This document shows, in pieces, positions 1 to 8,255 of a stretch of DNA of 64,000 bases. The stretch spans positions 5,952,157 through 6,016,156 of the forward strand of contig NZ_ARVW01000001.1 in assembly GCF_000384315.1 (NCBI RefSeq), in the 5' to 3' direction. The DNA is from Amycolatopsis nigrescens CSC17Ta-90 (lineage in GTDB: Bacteria > Actinomycetota > Actinomycetes > Mycobacteriales > Pseudonocardiaceae). Each line of letters starts with the position of its first letter. Position 1 is the first letter of the stretch. A model generated the notes under the pieces. The model did no database searches and was not told the DNA's origin. It worked only from the letters and a program-made list of their open reading frames with translations. Both the position numbers and the translations under genes were made by a program.

Positions 1-844
1 CGAGCTCGCGAAGCAGCTTCGTGGCGTCTTCGTCGGCGCCCGCCACCAGCGGATACTGCAACCCGCCGACCAGCCTCGCTTGCTCGTCCAGCACCGCGGC
101 CGCGCGGTGCAAACCGAGCCCATCGAGTGCGGCCGCCGCGTCCGCCAGTCGACGGGTGCCGACCCGGATCGCGAAGTGGACCAGATGATCGCGTAGGACG
201 CTGTCGAGGCCGGCGCTGACCAGCGCGGCGAGCCGCAACGTGTTCGCCTCGCAGCCGGTCAGCCGGTCGGCCGCGACCGGCAGCGACCTGTGCAGCGCGG
301 CCGCCACGTCCACCTCGGTCACCCGCTGGAACTCGGTGCGCAGGGTGAACGGCTCACAGGGATAGCCGATCGAGTCGGTGCGCCAGGCCGCGGCGAACGC
401 GTCGGTGGGCAGGGTGGCGAACGGGTGCCCGTGCGGATCGTGGAAGCGCACGAGGTCCCCCTCGATCCCGAGCACCACCACGTAGTGGTCCGCGCCGATC
501 GCCGCGCCGCTGCCCGGCTGCTGGAGCAGGAGCCCCATCTCCACCGGTCCGGCCAGTGCAGGGGTGTCGCGGGTGGCCGTGCGCAGCCAGCCGATGGCCT
601 GCTCGGCGGTCCCGCTCGTGGTGCGTCGGCAGGTCCAGCCGAGCAGTTCCAGGGCCGCGTCGACCCCGATTTCGGGATCCCAGCCCGGCGCGTCGAAGAA
701 CGGCAGGCCGTTTTCGAAGTGCAGCCCGAACGGGGAACCGGTGAGCACTTCGAGTACGTCCGGCCCTGGTGCTCGCTCGCCGAGCATCATGGCGAGCGAA
801 TTCGCGTAGCAGTACGGTCCGCCGCCGATATAGCGAAAGGTCAT
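1..844 (-). CDS. BtrH/C39-like papain-fold protein (3' end cut by window edge)
   Basis: The frame opens with ATG at 844 and is still open at base 1, so the C-terminus is missing. The first 20 residues carry a glycine-rich start followed by PYCYANSLAMML, which looks like the nucleophile-cysteine helix of papain-fold proteins (Cys12). Further on, DHYVVVLGIEGD and RFHDPHGHP supply the expected His and Asp/Asn positions. That order (Cys, His, Asp) is the pattern of C39-like peptidases and of BtrH N-terminal acyltransferase domains. No signal peptide or membrane segment is seen. The rest is helical and Ala/Leu-rich. It lies 47 bp downstream of the DUF3043 gene on the same strand and may be cotranscribed. 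Substrate unknown; an acyltransferase, peptidase or inactive family member are all possible. Confidence 0.6.
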   Translation of the reverse strand, partial: MTFRYIGGGPYCYANSLAMMLGERAPGPDVLEVLTGSPFGLHFENGLPFFDAPGWDPEIGVDAALELLGWTCRRTTSGTAEQAIGWLRTATRDTPALAGPVEMGLLLQQPGSGAAIGADHYVVVLGIEGDLVRFHDPHGHPFATLPTDAFAAAWRTDSIGYPCEPFTLRTEFQRVTEVDVAAALHRSLPVAADRLTGCEANTLRLAALVSAGLDSVLRDHLVHFAIRVGTRRLADAAAALDGLGLHRAAAVLDEQARLVGGLQYPLVAGADEDATKLLREL

Positions 845-891
845 AGGCCCGAGTGTGTCGAAATTCGGGCCAAAATGCCGAAATGTCGGGC

Positions 892-1545
892 TCAGCCGAT
901 CGCGTCGCCGGGCTTGACCCGCGGCTTCGGCACCCGGAGCTTCCGGATCTGGCTGGCCCGGATGAACGAGTACCAGCCGATCGCCCTGCCCTTGACCACC
1001 TCGTTCGGGAACTTCTCCCGGACCAGCTTCGCGATCCGCCGTCCGCTGAAGAAGCCCTCGATGATCATGCCGATCAGCATCAGCGTGCAGGCCAGCGTGG
1101 CGTACTGCTGGATCTGGGGGTAGGGCACCAGCAGCGCGACGAACACCAGGATGGCCAGCGGCATGAACAGGCCGAGCAGGTTGCGCCGGGAGTCGACCAG
1201 GTCGCGCACGTATGCCTTGACCGGGCCGCGGTCGCGGGGGAGCAGGTATTTGTCGTCCCCGGCCATCATCCGGTCGCGGCGCTCCTTGGCGGCCGCGCGC
1301 CGGTCTTCCTTGCTCGCCGGGTTCTGCTTGCGGAGCTCCTTGTTGCGCTTGATCGCCTCACGCGTGGTCCGCGGCGGCGGCGCCACCGGCCCACGTCGCT
1401 TCGCCTCCGCTTCACGCCGCTTGGGTGTAGCGCGGCCCTTACTCGGAGTGAACGACCTGGGCGCGTCGGCGGTGTCGGCGACTTCAGCCCCTTCGTCTCC
1501 GGGCTGGTCGGTCGTCGTGGTGCTGTTACGCCGCAGGAACCTCAC
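892..1545 (-). CDS. DUF3043 membrane protein
   Basis: This 217-residue protein has a long basic, charged N-terminal half (about residues 30-120, with Lys/Arg-rich repeats such as KRREAEAKRRG). Two adjacent hydrophobic segments follow at about 125-170 (LGLFMPLAILVFVALLVPY and the next helix), then a basic C-terminal tail. This is the layout of the actinobacterial DUF3043 family, whose function is unknown. The gene is divergent from erpA and matches the position of Rv2206 near the Fe-S carrier and asnB in mycobacteria. The start follows from the position of the first Met of the conserved basic tail. Confidence 0.85.
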   Translation of the reverse strand: MRFLRRNSTTTTDQPGDEGAEVADTADAPRSFTPSKGRATPKRREAEAKRRGPVAPPPRTTREAIKRNKELRKQNPASKEDRRAAAKERRDRMMAGDDKYLLPRDRGPVKAYVRDLVDSRRNLLGLFMPLAILVFVALLVPYPQIQQYATLACTLMLIGMIIEGFFSGRRIAKLVREKFPNEVVKGRAIGWYSFIRASQIRKLRVPKPRVKPGDAIG

Positions 1546-1722
1546 GTGGTCAGGGTATTGCAGAGGTCACCAGTGGCGTTCATGTGGTCGTCCGGTGTGC
1601 GACGATGGCGTTGGCGCCATGGCTGTGATGCTGGCCGTGATGCCAGGGAACAGATCGGGTAGCCGAGGTGTTGAGAGTTGTGGAAGCACCTGTACCCGCC
1701 GCCAGTAAGACAAGGGAGAGCC

Positions 1723-2115
1723 ATGACGACCGCTGAGCAGACCGGCCCCGCCGCCAACGGCCCAGCGCAGGCCGACGCCGGCGAAGCCACCCACGGCGTG
1801 ACCCTGACCGACGCCGCGGCTGCCAAGGCGAAGGCCCTGCTTGAGCAGGAGGGCCGGGACGACATGCACCTTCGCATCGCCGTTCAGCCTGGAGGCTGCG
1901 CGGGCCTGCGCTACCAGCTGTTCTTCGACGAGCGCACGCTCGACGGCGACCTTTTCCGTGACTTCGACGGGCTCCAGGTGGCGGTCGACCGGATGAGCGC
2001 GCCCTACGTGACCAGCGCGGTGATCGACTTCGTGGACTCGATCGAGAAGCAGGGCTTCACGATCGAGAACCCGAACGCCACGGGTTCCTGCGCCTGCGGG
2101 GACTCGTTCCACTGA
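1723..2115 (+). CDS. erpA: A-type iron-sulfur cluster carrier protein
   Basis: 130 residues, HesB/IscA/ErpA family. Such proteins bind an Fe-S cluster and hand it to apo-enzymes in the cytoplasm. The three ligand cysteines are visible: one in PGGCAGLRY and two in the C-terminal SCACGDSF (C-x-C). The first 25 residues are a low-complexity extension before the conserved GVTLTDAAAAKAKALL helix. ATG at 1723 is chosen over an upstream in-frame start because GGGAGA sits 5-10 bases before it. The gene corresponds to Rv2204c in mycobacterial gene order, close to asnB and the cytochrome oxidase genes. A strong terminator follows. Confidence 0.93.
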   Translation: MTTAEQTGPAANGPAQADAGEATHGVTLTDAAAAKAKALLEQEGRDDMHLRIAVQPGGCAGLRYQLFFDERTLDGDLFRDFDGLQVAVDRMSAPYVTSAVIDFVDSIEKQGFTIENPNATGSCACGDSFH

Positions 2116-2137
2116 CCGGCCACTAAACACAGCATGA

Positions 2138-2176
2138 ACGCGGGGCCTCGATCGGATATCGATCGAGGCCCCGCGT
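2138..2176 (+). terminator. Intrinsic terminator after erpA
   Basis: A perfect inverted repeat with 16-base arms (ACGCGGGGCCTCGATC and its complement) and a 7-base loop, followed by TTCC. It lies 22 bases after the erpA stop and 31 bases before the stop of the oppositely oriented small gene, so it can serve both strands. Confidence 0.85.
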
Positions 2177-2207
2177 TTCCTGCGTCCAAGTGGGTGTATC
2201 CGGAGGG

Positions 2208-2381
2208 TCAGATATAGGCTTCGGCGTCCGCGACCTGTGCGTGGCAGGCGTCGTCGACCTGCCACGGCCGGGGCGCCGGCACACCCGGTGCGGCCTGCGG
2301 TTCTGTGCGCAGTGAGTCCGGGATCAGGGCGCAGTCGGCGATCAGTTCACCGAGGGTCTCGGGTTCCATGGTGGTGCTCAC
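2208..2381 (-). CDS. Small hypothetical protein (57 aa, or 53 aa from an internal ATG)
   Basis: A short frame with mostly G/C third positions runs from GTG 2381 (or ATG 2369) to TGA at 2208. The product begins (V)STTMEPETLGELIADC and is acidic, with two Cys (in ADCAL and DACHA), a Pro-rich middle and the ending VADAEAYI. No strong ribosome site is visible upstream of either start. Codon bias, placement between the erpA terminator and the divergent cbhK promoter, and lack of overlap with other genes support a real gene. I do not recognise a family. Confidence 0.5.
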   Translation of the reverse strand: MSTTMEPETLGELIADCALIPDSLRTEPQAAPGVPAPRPWQVDDACHAQVADAEAYI

Positions 2382-2454
2382 GGACCCGACATTATGCGGC
2401 TGGACTACGTGTCGAATACCCATACCTGCCGGTAGTGTCGATCGAGGTGTGCGA

Positions 2455-2472
2455 ATTACCCAGTTGGGTAAT
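2455..2472. promoter_or_regulatory. Palindromic operator candidate upstream of cbhK
   Basis: ATTACCCA-GT-TGGGTAAT is a perfect 8-2-8 palindrome in the divergent promoter region between the small gene ending at 2208 and cbhK. A possible -10 (TAAATT) for cbhK lies just downstream, near 2483-2488, so a bound dimer would cover the -35 area. Confidence 0.45.
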
Positions 2473-2525
2473 GACTCGCGGGTAAATTCGGCCAGTCCGT
2501 GCGGTCGACAACCAAAGGAGAACCG

Positions 2526-3515
2526 GTGGCAGCCAACGCCAGGATCGCGGTATCCGGCAGCATCGCAACCGACCACCTCATGCACTTCCCCGGCAGGTTC
2601 GCCGAGCAGCTCATCGCGGAGCAGCTGCACCAGATCTCGCTGAGCTTCCTCGCCGACGATCTGGAAATCCACCGCGGTGGAGTGGGCGCCAACATCGCCT
2701 ACGCGATGGGGGTGCTCGGCTCGGCTCCACTGCTGGTGGGAGCGGTGGGCAAGGACTTCGACGAGTATCGCGCGTGGCTCGAGCGGCATGGTGTCGACTG
2801 CTCTGCGGTCTACGTCTCCGATACCAAGCACACGGCACGTTTCGTCTCGACCGCGGACGACGACATGTGCCAGATCTCCACGTTCTACGCGGGCGCGATG
2901 TCGCAGGCCGGCGAGATCCGGCTGGCGCCGATCGCCGAGCAGGTCGGCGGCCTCGGCCTGGTGGTGATCGCGCCGGACGACCCGGAAGCGATGCTGCACC
3001 GGGCGCAGGAGTGCCGGGAGCAGGGCTACACCTTCGCGGTGGACCCGTCGCAGCAGCTCGCCAGGATGGACGGCGAGCAGGTTCGGCGGTTCATCGACGG
3101 CGCCGAGTACCTGTTCACCAACGCCTACGAGTGGGAGCTGCTGCTGCAGAAGAGCGGCTGGACCGAGGCGCAGGTCGCCGAGCGGGTCGGCCTGCGGGTG
3201 ACCACGCTGGCCGAGGAGGGGGCGCAGTTGGTCGGCCGGGACGGCACCGACCTGAAGGTGTCGGCGGTGCCCGCTGTGCGGACCGCCAACCCCACCGGCG
3301 CCGGTGACGGCTTCCGCGGCGGCTTCCTCGCCGCTGCCGCGGCCGGGCTGAGCCTGGAGCGCTCCGCGCAGCTGGGCGCGCTGATCGGCGTGCTCTCCTT
3401 CGAGACGGTCGGCGGCCAGGACTGGACCTACGACCGGGCGAGCATGCTCTCCCGCCTCAGCGACGCTTACGGCGCCGAGGCCGCCACCGAGATCGGCGCC
3501 TTCCTCCCCGCCTAA
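2526..3515 (+). CDS. cbhK: PfkB-family carbohydrate/adenosine kinase
   Basis: 329 residues, ribokinase/PfkB fold. These enzymes transfer the ATP gamma-phosphate to a sugar or nucleoside hydroxyl. The substrate-side glycine motif GGVGANIAYAMGVLG is near residues 55-70. The second PfkB signature NPTGAGDGFRGGF, with the catalytic Asp, is near 258-270. The Mycobacterium counterpart at this locus (Rv2202c, AdoK/CbhK) is an adenosine kinase, so adenosine is the best substrate guess; the sequence alone does not settle it. GTG 2526 is preferred because AAAGGAG precedes it by 6-7 bases. It converges with asnB across a long palindromic repeat. Confidence 0.85.
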   Translation: MAANARIAVSGSIATDHLMHFPGRFAEQLIAEQLHQISLSFLADDLEIHRGGVGANIAYAMGVLGSAPLLVGAVGKDFDEYRAWLERHGVDCSAVYVSDTKHTARFVSTADDDMCQISTFYAGAMSQAGEIRLAPIAEQVGGLGLVVIAPDDPEAMLHRAQECREQGYTFAVDPSQQLARMDGEQVRRFIDGAEYLFTNAYEWELLLQKSGWTEAQVAERVGLRVTTLAEEGAQLVGRDGTDLKVSAVPAVRTANPTGAGDGFRGGFLAAAAAGLSLERSAQLGALIGVLSFETVGGQDWTYDRASMLSRLSDAYGAEAATEIGAFLPA

Positions 3516-3540
3516 CCCCCCTGCCCCCTGACCCCGAATC

Positions 3541-3589
3541 CGTGAAGGGCACCTTGCCTACTTTGAAGGTAGGCAAGGTGCCCTTCACG
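3541..3589. repeat. 49-bp palindromic repeat, copy 1 (family A)
   Basis: Perfect 21-base arms, beginning CGTGAAGGGCACCTTGCC, around the loop TTTGAAG. The arms are identical to those at 27827-27875, where the loop is CTTCGAG. This copy sits between the convergent ends of cbhK and asnB and could act as a bidirectional terminator, though it has no U-tract. Confidence 0.85.
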
Positions 3590-3612
3590 GAGCTTTAGGG
3601 ACTGGCGGCGGG

Positions 3613-5559
3613 TCAGAGTTTGACGGGGTAGTGCGGCTCGGGGATCTCGGGGGAGATCCGGTGCTCGATGAAGATGCCGTGCCAGATCATGAACACCAGC
3701 AGCGCCCATAGCCGGCGGCTGTGGTCCAGCGCGCCGGTCTTGTGCTCTTCCAGCAGCCGCAGCACGGCCTGCTTGTCGATCAGCTCGTCGGTTTTCGAGT
3801 CGCTGATGATGCCGCGCGCCCAGTCGTACATCTCGGTGCGCAGCCACACCCGGATCGGCACCGGGAAGCCGAGCTTGCGCCGGTTCAGCACGTGCGCCGG
3901 CACGATCCCGTCCAGCGCGCGGCGAAGTGCGTACTTGGTGGTTTCCTTGGTGATCTTCTGGTCCAGCGGGATGTTCGCGGCGACCCGGAACACCTCGCGG
4001 TCCAGGAACGGCACCCGCAGCTCCAGCGAGTTCGCCATGGTCACCTTGTCCGCCTTGACCAGGATGTCCCCGCGCAGCCAGGTGAACAGGTCCACGTGCT
4101 GCATCCGCGCCACCGGGTCCCAGTCCCGCGACTCCCGGTACCAGGGCGCGGTGACGTCCTGGTGGCCGACACCCTCGGTGAACGTGCGCAGCACCCCGCG
4201 CAGCTGGTCCTCGCGGAAGATCCTGGCGTTGCCGTAGTAGCGCTCCTCCAGCGACAGCGAACCCCGCCGCAGCAGGTCCTTGCCCCTGGTGCCCTCCGGG
4301 ATCTTCGCCGAGACCTTGCCAAGCAGGCTTTTCACCGCGCCGGGCACCTTTTCGAACCTGGCCAGCGAGATCGGCTCGCGGTAGATCGTGTACCCGCCGA
4401 ACAGCTCGTCCGAGCCCTCGCCGGAGAGCACCGCCTTGACGTGCCGGCGTGCCTCGCGGGCGATGAACCAGAGCGGCACCAGCGCGGGGTCGGCCACCGG
4501 GTCGTCCAGGTACCAGACGATCAGCGGCAGCGACTCCATCATCTCGTCCGCGGTCACCGTGCGGATCACGTGCTTCACGCCGATCGCGGCCGCGGACTCG
4601 GCGGCTACGTCCACCTCGGAGTAGCCCTCCTGCTCGAACCCGGTGGTGAAGGCGATCAGGTTCGGGTTGTGCTCCTTGGCCAGCGCCGCGATGGCGGTGG
4701 AGTCGATCCCGCCGGAGAGGAACGCGCCGACGGTCACGTCCGGGTCGGCCACCATGTGCTTGGCGACGGAGTCCTTCATCACCTCGGTGATCCGGCGGTG
4801 CAGCTCGGTGGCTTCGTCGGCGCCGGTGACCTGCCGGGCGGTGAACTGGGGGTGGAAGTACCGGCTGGTGCGCAGCTCGCCACCGGGGGTGACGGTGAAC
4901 GAGGTGCCGGACTCGAGCCGCCGCACCCCGAGGTGCAGCGTCTCCGGCTCCGGCGCGTACTGCAGCACCAGGTAGTGCTGCAGGGCCTTCTTGTCCAGCA
5001 CGGTGTCCAGCTCGCCCCGCGCGCCCAGTGTCTCGGCCAGCTCCAGCAGGCTCTTCTTCTCGCTGGAGAACGCGATTCCGCCGGGGCCCTGCGCGTAGAA
5101 CAGCGGCTTGATGCCGAACGGGTCACGCGCGCCGAAGACGACCTTCTCGTCCGCGTCCCAGATCATGAAGGCGAACATGCCGCGCAGCTTGTCCACCGCG
5201 GCCTCGCCGAAGTGGTGGTACGCGGCGACGATCGCTTCGCCGTCCCCCTCGGTGGCGAACTTCGCGCCGTGCTCGGTGGCCAGCTCCTCGCGCAGCTCGA
5301 GGTAGTTGTAGATCTCGCCGTTGAAGTTCATCGTGTAGCGCTGCGGGGACTCCGGCGGGCCCCAGGTCAGCGGCTGGTGCGAGTGCTCGAGGTCGATGAA
5401 GGCGAGCCGGTTGAAGCCGTAGACGACCTCACCGTCGGCCCAGGTGTCGGTCTCGTCCGGGCCGCGGTGCCGCTGGCAGCGCAGCGCCGCGCCGACCGCG
5501 TCGCGCGCCTTCACCGCGTCGTCTTCGGTGGCACATACCAGTCCAAGCAGACCGCACAC
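3613..5559 (-). CDS. asnB: Asparagine synthetase (glutamine-hydrolysing)
   Basis: 648 residues, the normal length for actinobacterial AsnB. The N-terminal class II glutamine amidotransferase domain starts with MCGLLGLV; Cys2 becomes the nucleophile after Met removal, and the NFNGEIYNY motif follows. The C-terminal synthetase domain has the PP-loop SGGIDSTAIAAL, which adenylates aspartate, and SGEGSDELFGGY. It makes Asn from Asp, Gln and ATP; in corynebacteria a related enzyme (LtsA) also affects the cell wall. The gene is divergent from ctaC as in mycobacteria (Rv2201). Its first codon is at 5559, 200 bp from the ctaC start. Confidence 0.93.
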   Translation of the reverse strand: MCGLLGLVCATEDDAVKARDAVGAALRCQRHRGPDETDTWADGEVVYGFNRLAFIDLEHSHQPLTWGPPESPQRYTMNFNGEIYNYLELREELATEHGAKFATEGDGEAIVAAYHHFGEAAVDKLRGMFAFMIWDADEKVVFGARDPFGIKPLFYAQGPGGIAFSSEKKSLLELAETLGARGELDTVLDKKALQHYLVLQYAPEPETLHLGVRRLESGTSFTVTPGGELRTSRYFHPQFTARQVTGADEATELHRRITEVMKDSVAKHMVADPDVTVGAFLSGGIDSTAIAALAKEHNPNLIAFTTGFEQEGYSEVDVAAESAAAIGVKHVIRTVTADEMMESLPLIVWYLDDPVADPALVPLWFIAREARRHVKAVLSGEGSDELFGGYTIYREPISLARFEKVPGAVKSLLGKVSAKIPEGTRGKDLLRRGSLSLEERYYGNARIFREDQLRGVLRTFTEGVGHQDVTAPWYRESRDWDPVARMQHVDLFTWLRGDILVKADKVTMANSLELRVPFLDREVFRVAANIPLDQKITKETTKYALRRALDGIVPAHVLNRRKLGFPVPIRVWLRTEMYDWARGIISDSKTDELIDKQAVLRLLEEHKTGALDHSRRLWALLVFMIWHGIFIEHRISPEIPEPHYPVKL

Positions 5560-5759
5560 GCGTCTTCACACACCTCAGGAATCGTGGCCGGGTTCGAAGG
5601 GCCAAGTATGCCGGGCGCTATTGCGCGGTGACCTGGCCGCCCCGGTCCTTTGCGCGCCGGGGAACTGTGATGACACAAACAGTCACCCCTTGGTCGGCAC
5701 CGTGGACGATCTCCGATAGGCTCCCGCTGTCAAATGGGGATCGGTCGAGGAGGCTCTGG

Positions 5760-6725
5760 GTGAAAGGGCACGGCGCAGTGGGCAATCCAGAGCGCACCGC
5801 GGCGAAACGGTCGAGGGGAACGGGCAAGATAGCCGGTCTCGTCGCGCTCGTGGCGCTGGTGGCGACCGGGTGTTCCGGGGACGAGGTGCTGCGCTTCGGC
5901 TGGCCGGTCGGGGTCACCCCGCAGGCCACCGAGATGCGCTGGCTGTGGACCTGGACCGTGATCGCGGCACTGGCCGTTGGTGTCATCGTGTGGGGCCTGA
6001 TGTTCTGGTCCATCGCGTTCCACCGGAAGAAGAAGGGCGCCGCCGCCGCGGGCCAGGACCTGCCGCGCCAGTTCCAGTACAACGTGCCGCTCGAGATGTT
6101 CACCGTCGTCACGCCGCTGATCATGGTCTGCGTGCTGTTCTTCTTCACCGCCACCACCGAGAGCTCGGTGCTGGACAAGAAGGACAACCCCGACGTGACG
6201 GTGGACGTGGTCGCGTTCCAGTGGAACTGGGAGTTCCGCTACCCGAGCGAGGCCAAGAAGCCGGACGGCCAGCCGGTGAGCACCGTCGGCAGCACCACCG
6301 AGATCCCGCTGCTGGTCCTGCCGACCAACAAGACCATTCAGTACAACCTCCGTTCCACCGACGTGATCCACTCCTTCTGGGTGCCCGAGTTCAACTTCAA
6401 GCGGGACGTCATGCCGTACCCGGAGAAGAACAACCAGGACATGTCGTTCCAGAACTCCATCGACCGCGAAGGCTCCTTCGTCGGCCGCTGCGCGGAGCTC
6501 TGCGGCACCTACCACGCGGTGATGAACTTCGAGGTCCGCGCGCTTTCGCCGGACAAGTACGACCGCTTCATCCAGCTGCGCACCCAGATCAACCCGAAGT
6601 CCGGGGTGCCGAACACCGCCGCCGAGGCGCTGACCGCGCTGAACTGTGGTGAGCTGTGCACGCCGCGCGCGGTGACCACCCAGCCGTTCAACCCGGACCG
6701 CACGCTGCGGACCTCGTCCGGCTGA
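5760..6725 (+). CDS. ctaC: Cytochrome c oxidase subunit II, lipoprotein
   Basis: 321 residues from GTG 5760, which has GAGGAGG six bases upstream. The N-terminus is a lipoprotein signal with lipobox VATGC (Cys38). Two membrane helices follow (WLWTWTVIAALAVGVIVWG and MFTVVTPLIMVCVLFFF), then the cupredoxin domain outside the membrane. The CuA ligands are present: His in DVIHSFW, and the C-x3-C-x3-H-x2-M set in CAELCGTYHAVM. It passes electrons from the bcc complex to subunit I of the aa3 oxidase. ctaF follows 55 bases downstream; ctaD (subunit I) is not in the window. Confidence 0.92.
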   Translation: MKGHGAVGNPERTAAKRSRGTGKIAGLVALVALVATGCSGDEVLRFGWPVGVTPQATEMRWLWTWTVIAALAVGVIVWGLMFWSIAFHRKKKGAAAAGQDLPRQFQYNVPLEMFTVVTPLIMVCVLFFFTATTESSVLDKKDNPDVTVDVVAFQWNWEFRYPSEAKKPDGQPVSTVGSTTEIPLLVLPTNKTIQYNLRSTDVIHSFWVPEFNFKRDVMPYPEKNNQDMSFQNSIDREGSFVGRCAELCGTYHAVMNFEVRALSPDKYDRFIQLRTQINPKSGVPNTAAEALTALNCGELCTPRAVTTQPFNPDRTLRTSSG

Positions 6726-6780
6726 GCCGGACGCCGGAATACGTGGTTCGAGTGCAGCAGGCGAGAGTGAGGAAGCTTCC

Positions 6781-7200
6781 ATGAAGGTCGAAGCCCGCGT
6801 TTTCGACATCGTCACGATCTTTGCCTTCCTCGTAGCGGTGATCTACGGGGTGATGACCGGGGCCATGAGCGGCTACGGCGTCGAGCCGGTCGGCCTGGTG
6901 GCCCTGATCCTGACCGGTGGTCTTGCCCTGCTGGCCGGCAGCTACCTGCGGTTCGTCGCCCGCCGGATCGAGGCGCGGCCGGAGGATCGCGAAGACGCCG
7001 AGATCAGCGACGGTGCCGGTGAGCTCGGGTTCTTCAGCCCGGGCAGCTACTGGCCGGTCGCGCTGGCCGCGGCCGCCGGGATGGCCGGTATCGCGATGGC
7101 GTTCTTCCACATCTGGATGCTGGCCGTTGCCATCGTGCTGCTGCTGATCGCCATCGGTGGCCTGGTGTTCGAGTACCACACCGGACCCAACCACGAGTGA
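6781..7200 (+). CDS. ctaF: Actinobacterial cytochrome c oxidase subunit IV
   Basis: 139 residues with four hydrophobic segments (about 8-28, 36-58, 84-102, 104-128), separated by a charged loop rich in Arg and Glu (RIEARPEDREDAEI). Length, topology and position directly after ctaC match CtaF, the small subunit of the aa3 oxidase in the actinobacterial supercomplex (Rv2199c). The ATG is preceded by GAGGAAG at suitable spacing. It converges with the EamA gene, 25 bases away. Confidence 0.88.
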   Translation: MKVEARVFDIVTIFAFLVAVIYGVMTGAMSGYGVEPVGLVALILTGGLALLAGSYLRFVARRIEARPEDREDAEISDGAGELGFFSPGSYWPVALAAAAGMAGIAMAFFHIWMLAVAIVLLLIAIGGLVFEYHTGPNHE

Positions 7201-7225
7201 GCTCGTTCGACCGGAGGGCCGTACT

Positions 7226-8179
7226 TCATCGCTGATGAGGTGCGGCCCTTCGTCGTGCCGGGCGCCGGGCCAGCGCGGCCAGTAGCACGGCGGCCATGCC
7301 GAGGCCCTCGAGCGGGCCGATCCGGTGCCCGTAAGCCAGCAGGTCCACCAGCACCGCGACCACCGGGTACAGATAGGACAGCAGCGCCACGGTGCCGGTG
7401 GCCAGCTTGCCGATGCTGCTGTACATCAGCACGTACATCAGCGCGGTGTGCACCGCGCCGAGCAGCACCAGCCACAGCAGCCCGCCCGGCGCCGAGGGCA
7501 GCGGGGTGATCAGCAGCGCCGGTGCCAGCAGTACCGCACCGGTGCCGCACTGGATCGCCGCCAGCAGCTGCGGGCGCAGGTGGGCCAGCCGTTTGGCGAT
7601 GAGCGAGGCGCCGGCGTAGAGCACGGCCGCGCCGAGTGCCAGCGCCACCCCGGCCATCCGCACCGGCTGTCCGTCCGAGCCCTGTGCGCTCAACGCGATC
7701 AGCGCGACCCCGCCGAACGCGATCACGGCCCGGACCAGCTGGTCGCCGGTCACCCGCTCGCGGAGCAGCAGCGCGGCCAGGCCGACCAGCAGCAGCGGCT
7801 GGGTGTGGTAGACGACGGTGCCGACCGAGATCGACGAGAGCGCGTACGAGGCGAACAGCAGCACCCAGTTGCCCACCAGCAGGACGCCGCCGAGCACGGC
7901 GAGCCCGAGGTCCTTTCTGGTCAGTGCGGCGAGCCAGCTGCGCGGCCTGCCCGTCGCCGCGCACCACAGCACCAGCAGCAGCCCGCCGACCAGGCAGCGG
8001 GCGAAGGCCGCCGCCGGCGCGGCGGCCCCGCTCTCCAGCACGACCGCGCCGATAGTGCCGGACAGCGCCATCGCGGCGCTCCACCGCAACGCCGCGCGAG
8101 TCCCACCCCGCGACACCCCGAGTTCCCCGTTCGGCACCGGTGAGTTCAACGTTCCCGTACTGATGCGATTCATGAGCAT
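7226..8179 (-). CDS. EamA/DMT-family membrane exporter
   Basis: About 317 residues with ten predicted membrane helices in two similar halves, as in drug/metabolite transporters of the EamA (RhaT/YdcZ-like) type. Recognisable stretches are the first-half loop RPRSWLAALTRKDLGL and the second-half helix ALSYLYPVVAVLVDLLAYG (from LLSYLYPV onward). The substrate cannot be read. The start is uncertain: ATG 8179 and ATG 8173 are close together, and the nearest Shine-Dalgarno (GGGAGGA) is rather far. It is divergent from a GlxA-type regulator 76 bp away, which probably controls it. This pair interrupts the conserved ctaF-trpD neighbourhood. Confidence 0.83.
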   Translation of the reverse strand: MLMNRISTGTLNSPVPNGELGVSRGGTRAALRWSAAMALSGTIGAVVLESGAAAPAAAFARCLVGGLLLVLWCAATGRPRSWLAALTRKDLGLAVLGGVLLVGNWVLLFASYALSSISVGTVVYHTQPLLLVGLAALLLRERVTGDQLVRAVIAFGGVALIALSAQGSDGQPVRMAGVALALGAAVLYAGASLIAKRLAHLRPQLLAAIQCGTGAVLLAPALLITPLPSAPGGLLWLVLLGAVHTALMYVLMYSSIGKLATGTVALLSYLYPVVAVLVDLLAYGHRIGPLEGLGMAAVLLAALARRPARRRAAPHQR

Positions 8180-8210
8180 CAATCTGCGCTCGCCCGGTCC
8201 TCCCAGCCAG

Positions 8211-8224
8211 TGTCAGGAATGACA
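8211..8224. promoter_or_regulatory. Operator candidate between EamA exporter and GlxA-type regulator
   Basis: TGTCA-GGAA-TGACA is an inverted repeat in the 76-bp divergent gap. A further TGACA half-site lies at 8241-8245, next to a -10-like ACTTATGA. The arrangement fits an AraC-type protein binding repeated half-sites. Confidence 0.4.
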
Positions 8225-8255
8225 TCGGCCGCAAAACTTATGACACACTGCGGAA

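Noticed and set aside
3721..5631. A 636-codon plus-strand frame antisense to asnB
   Set aside because: asnB on the minus strand has full-length family motifs; the plus-strand translation has shadow composition only.
5660..5690. Possible CRP-like TGTGATGACACA in the asnB-ctaC gap
   Set aside because: The half-sites are four bases apart rather than six, so it does not fit the CRP/FNR spacing, and no other support is seen.
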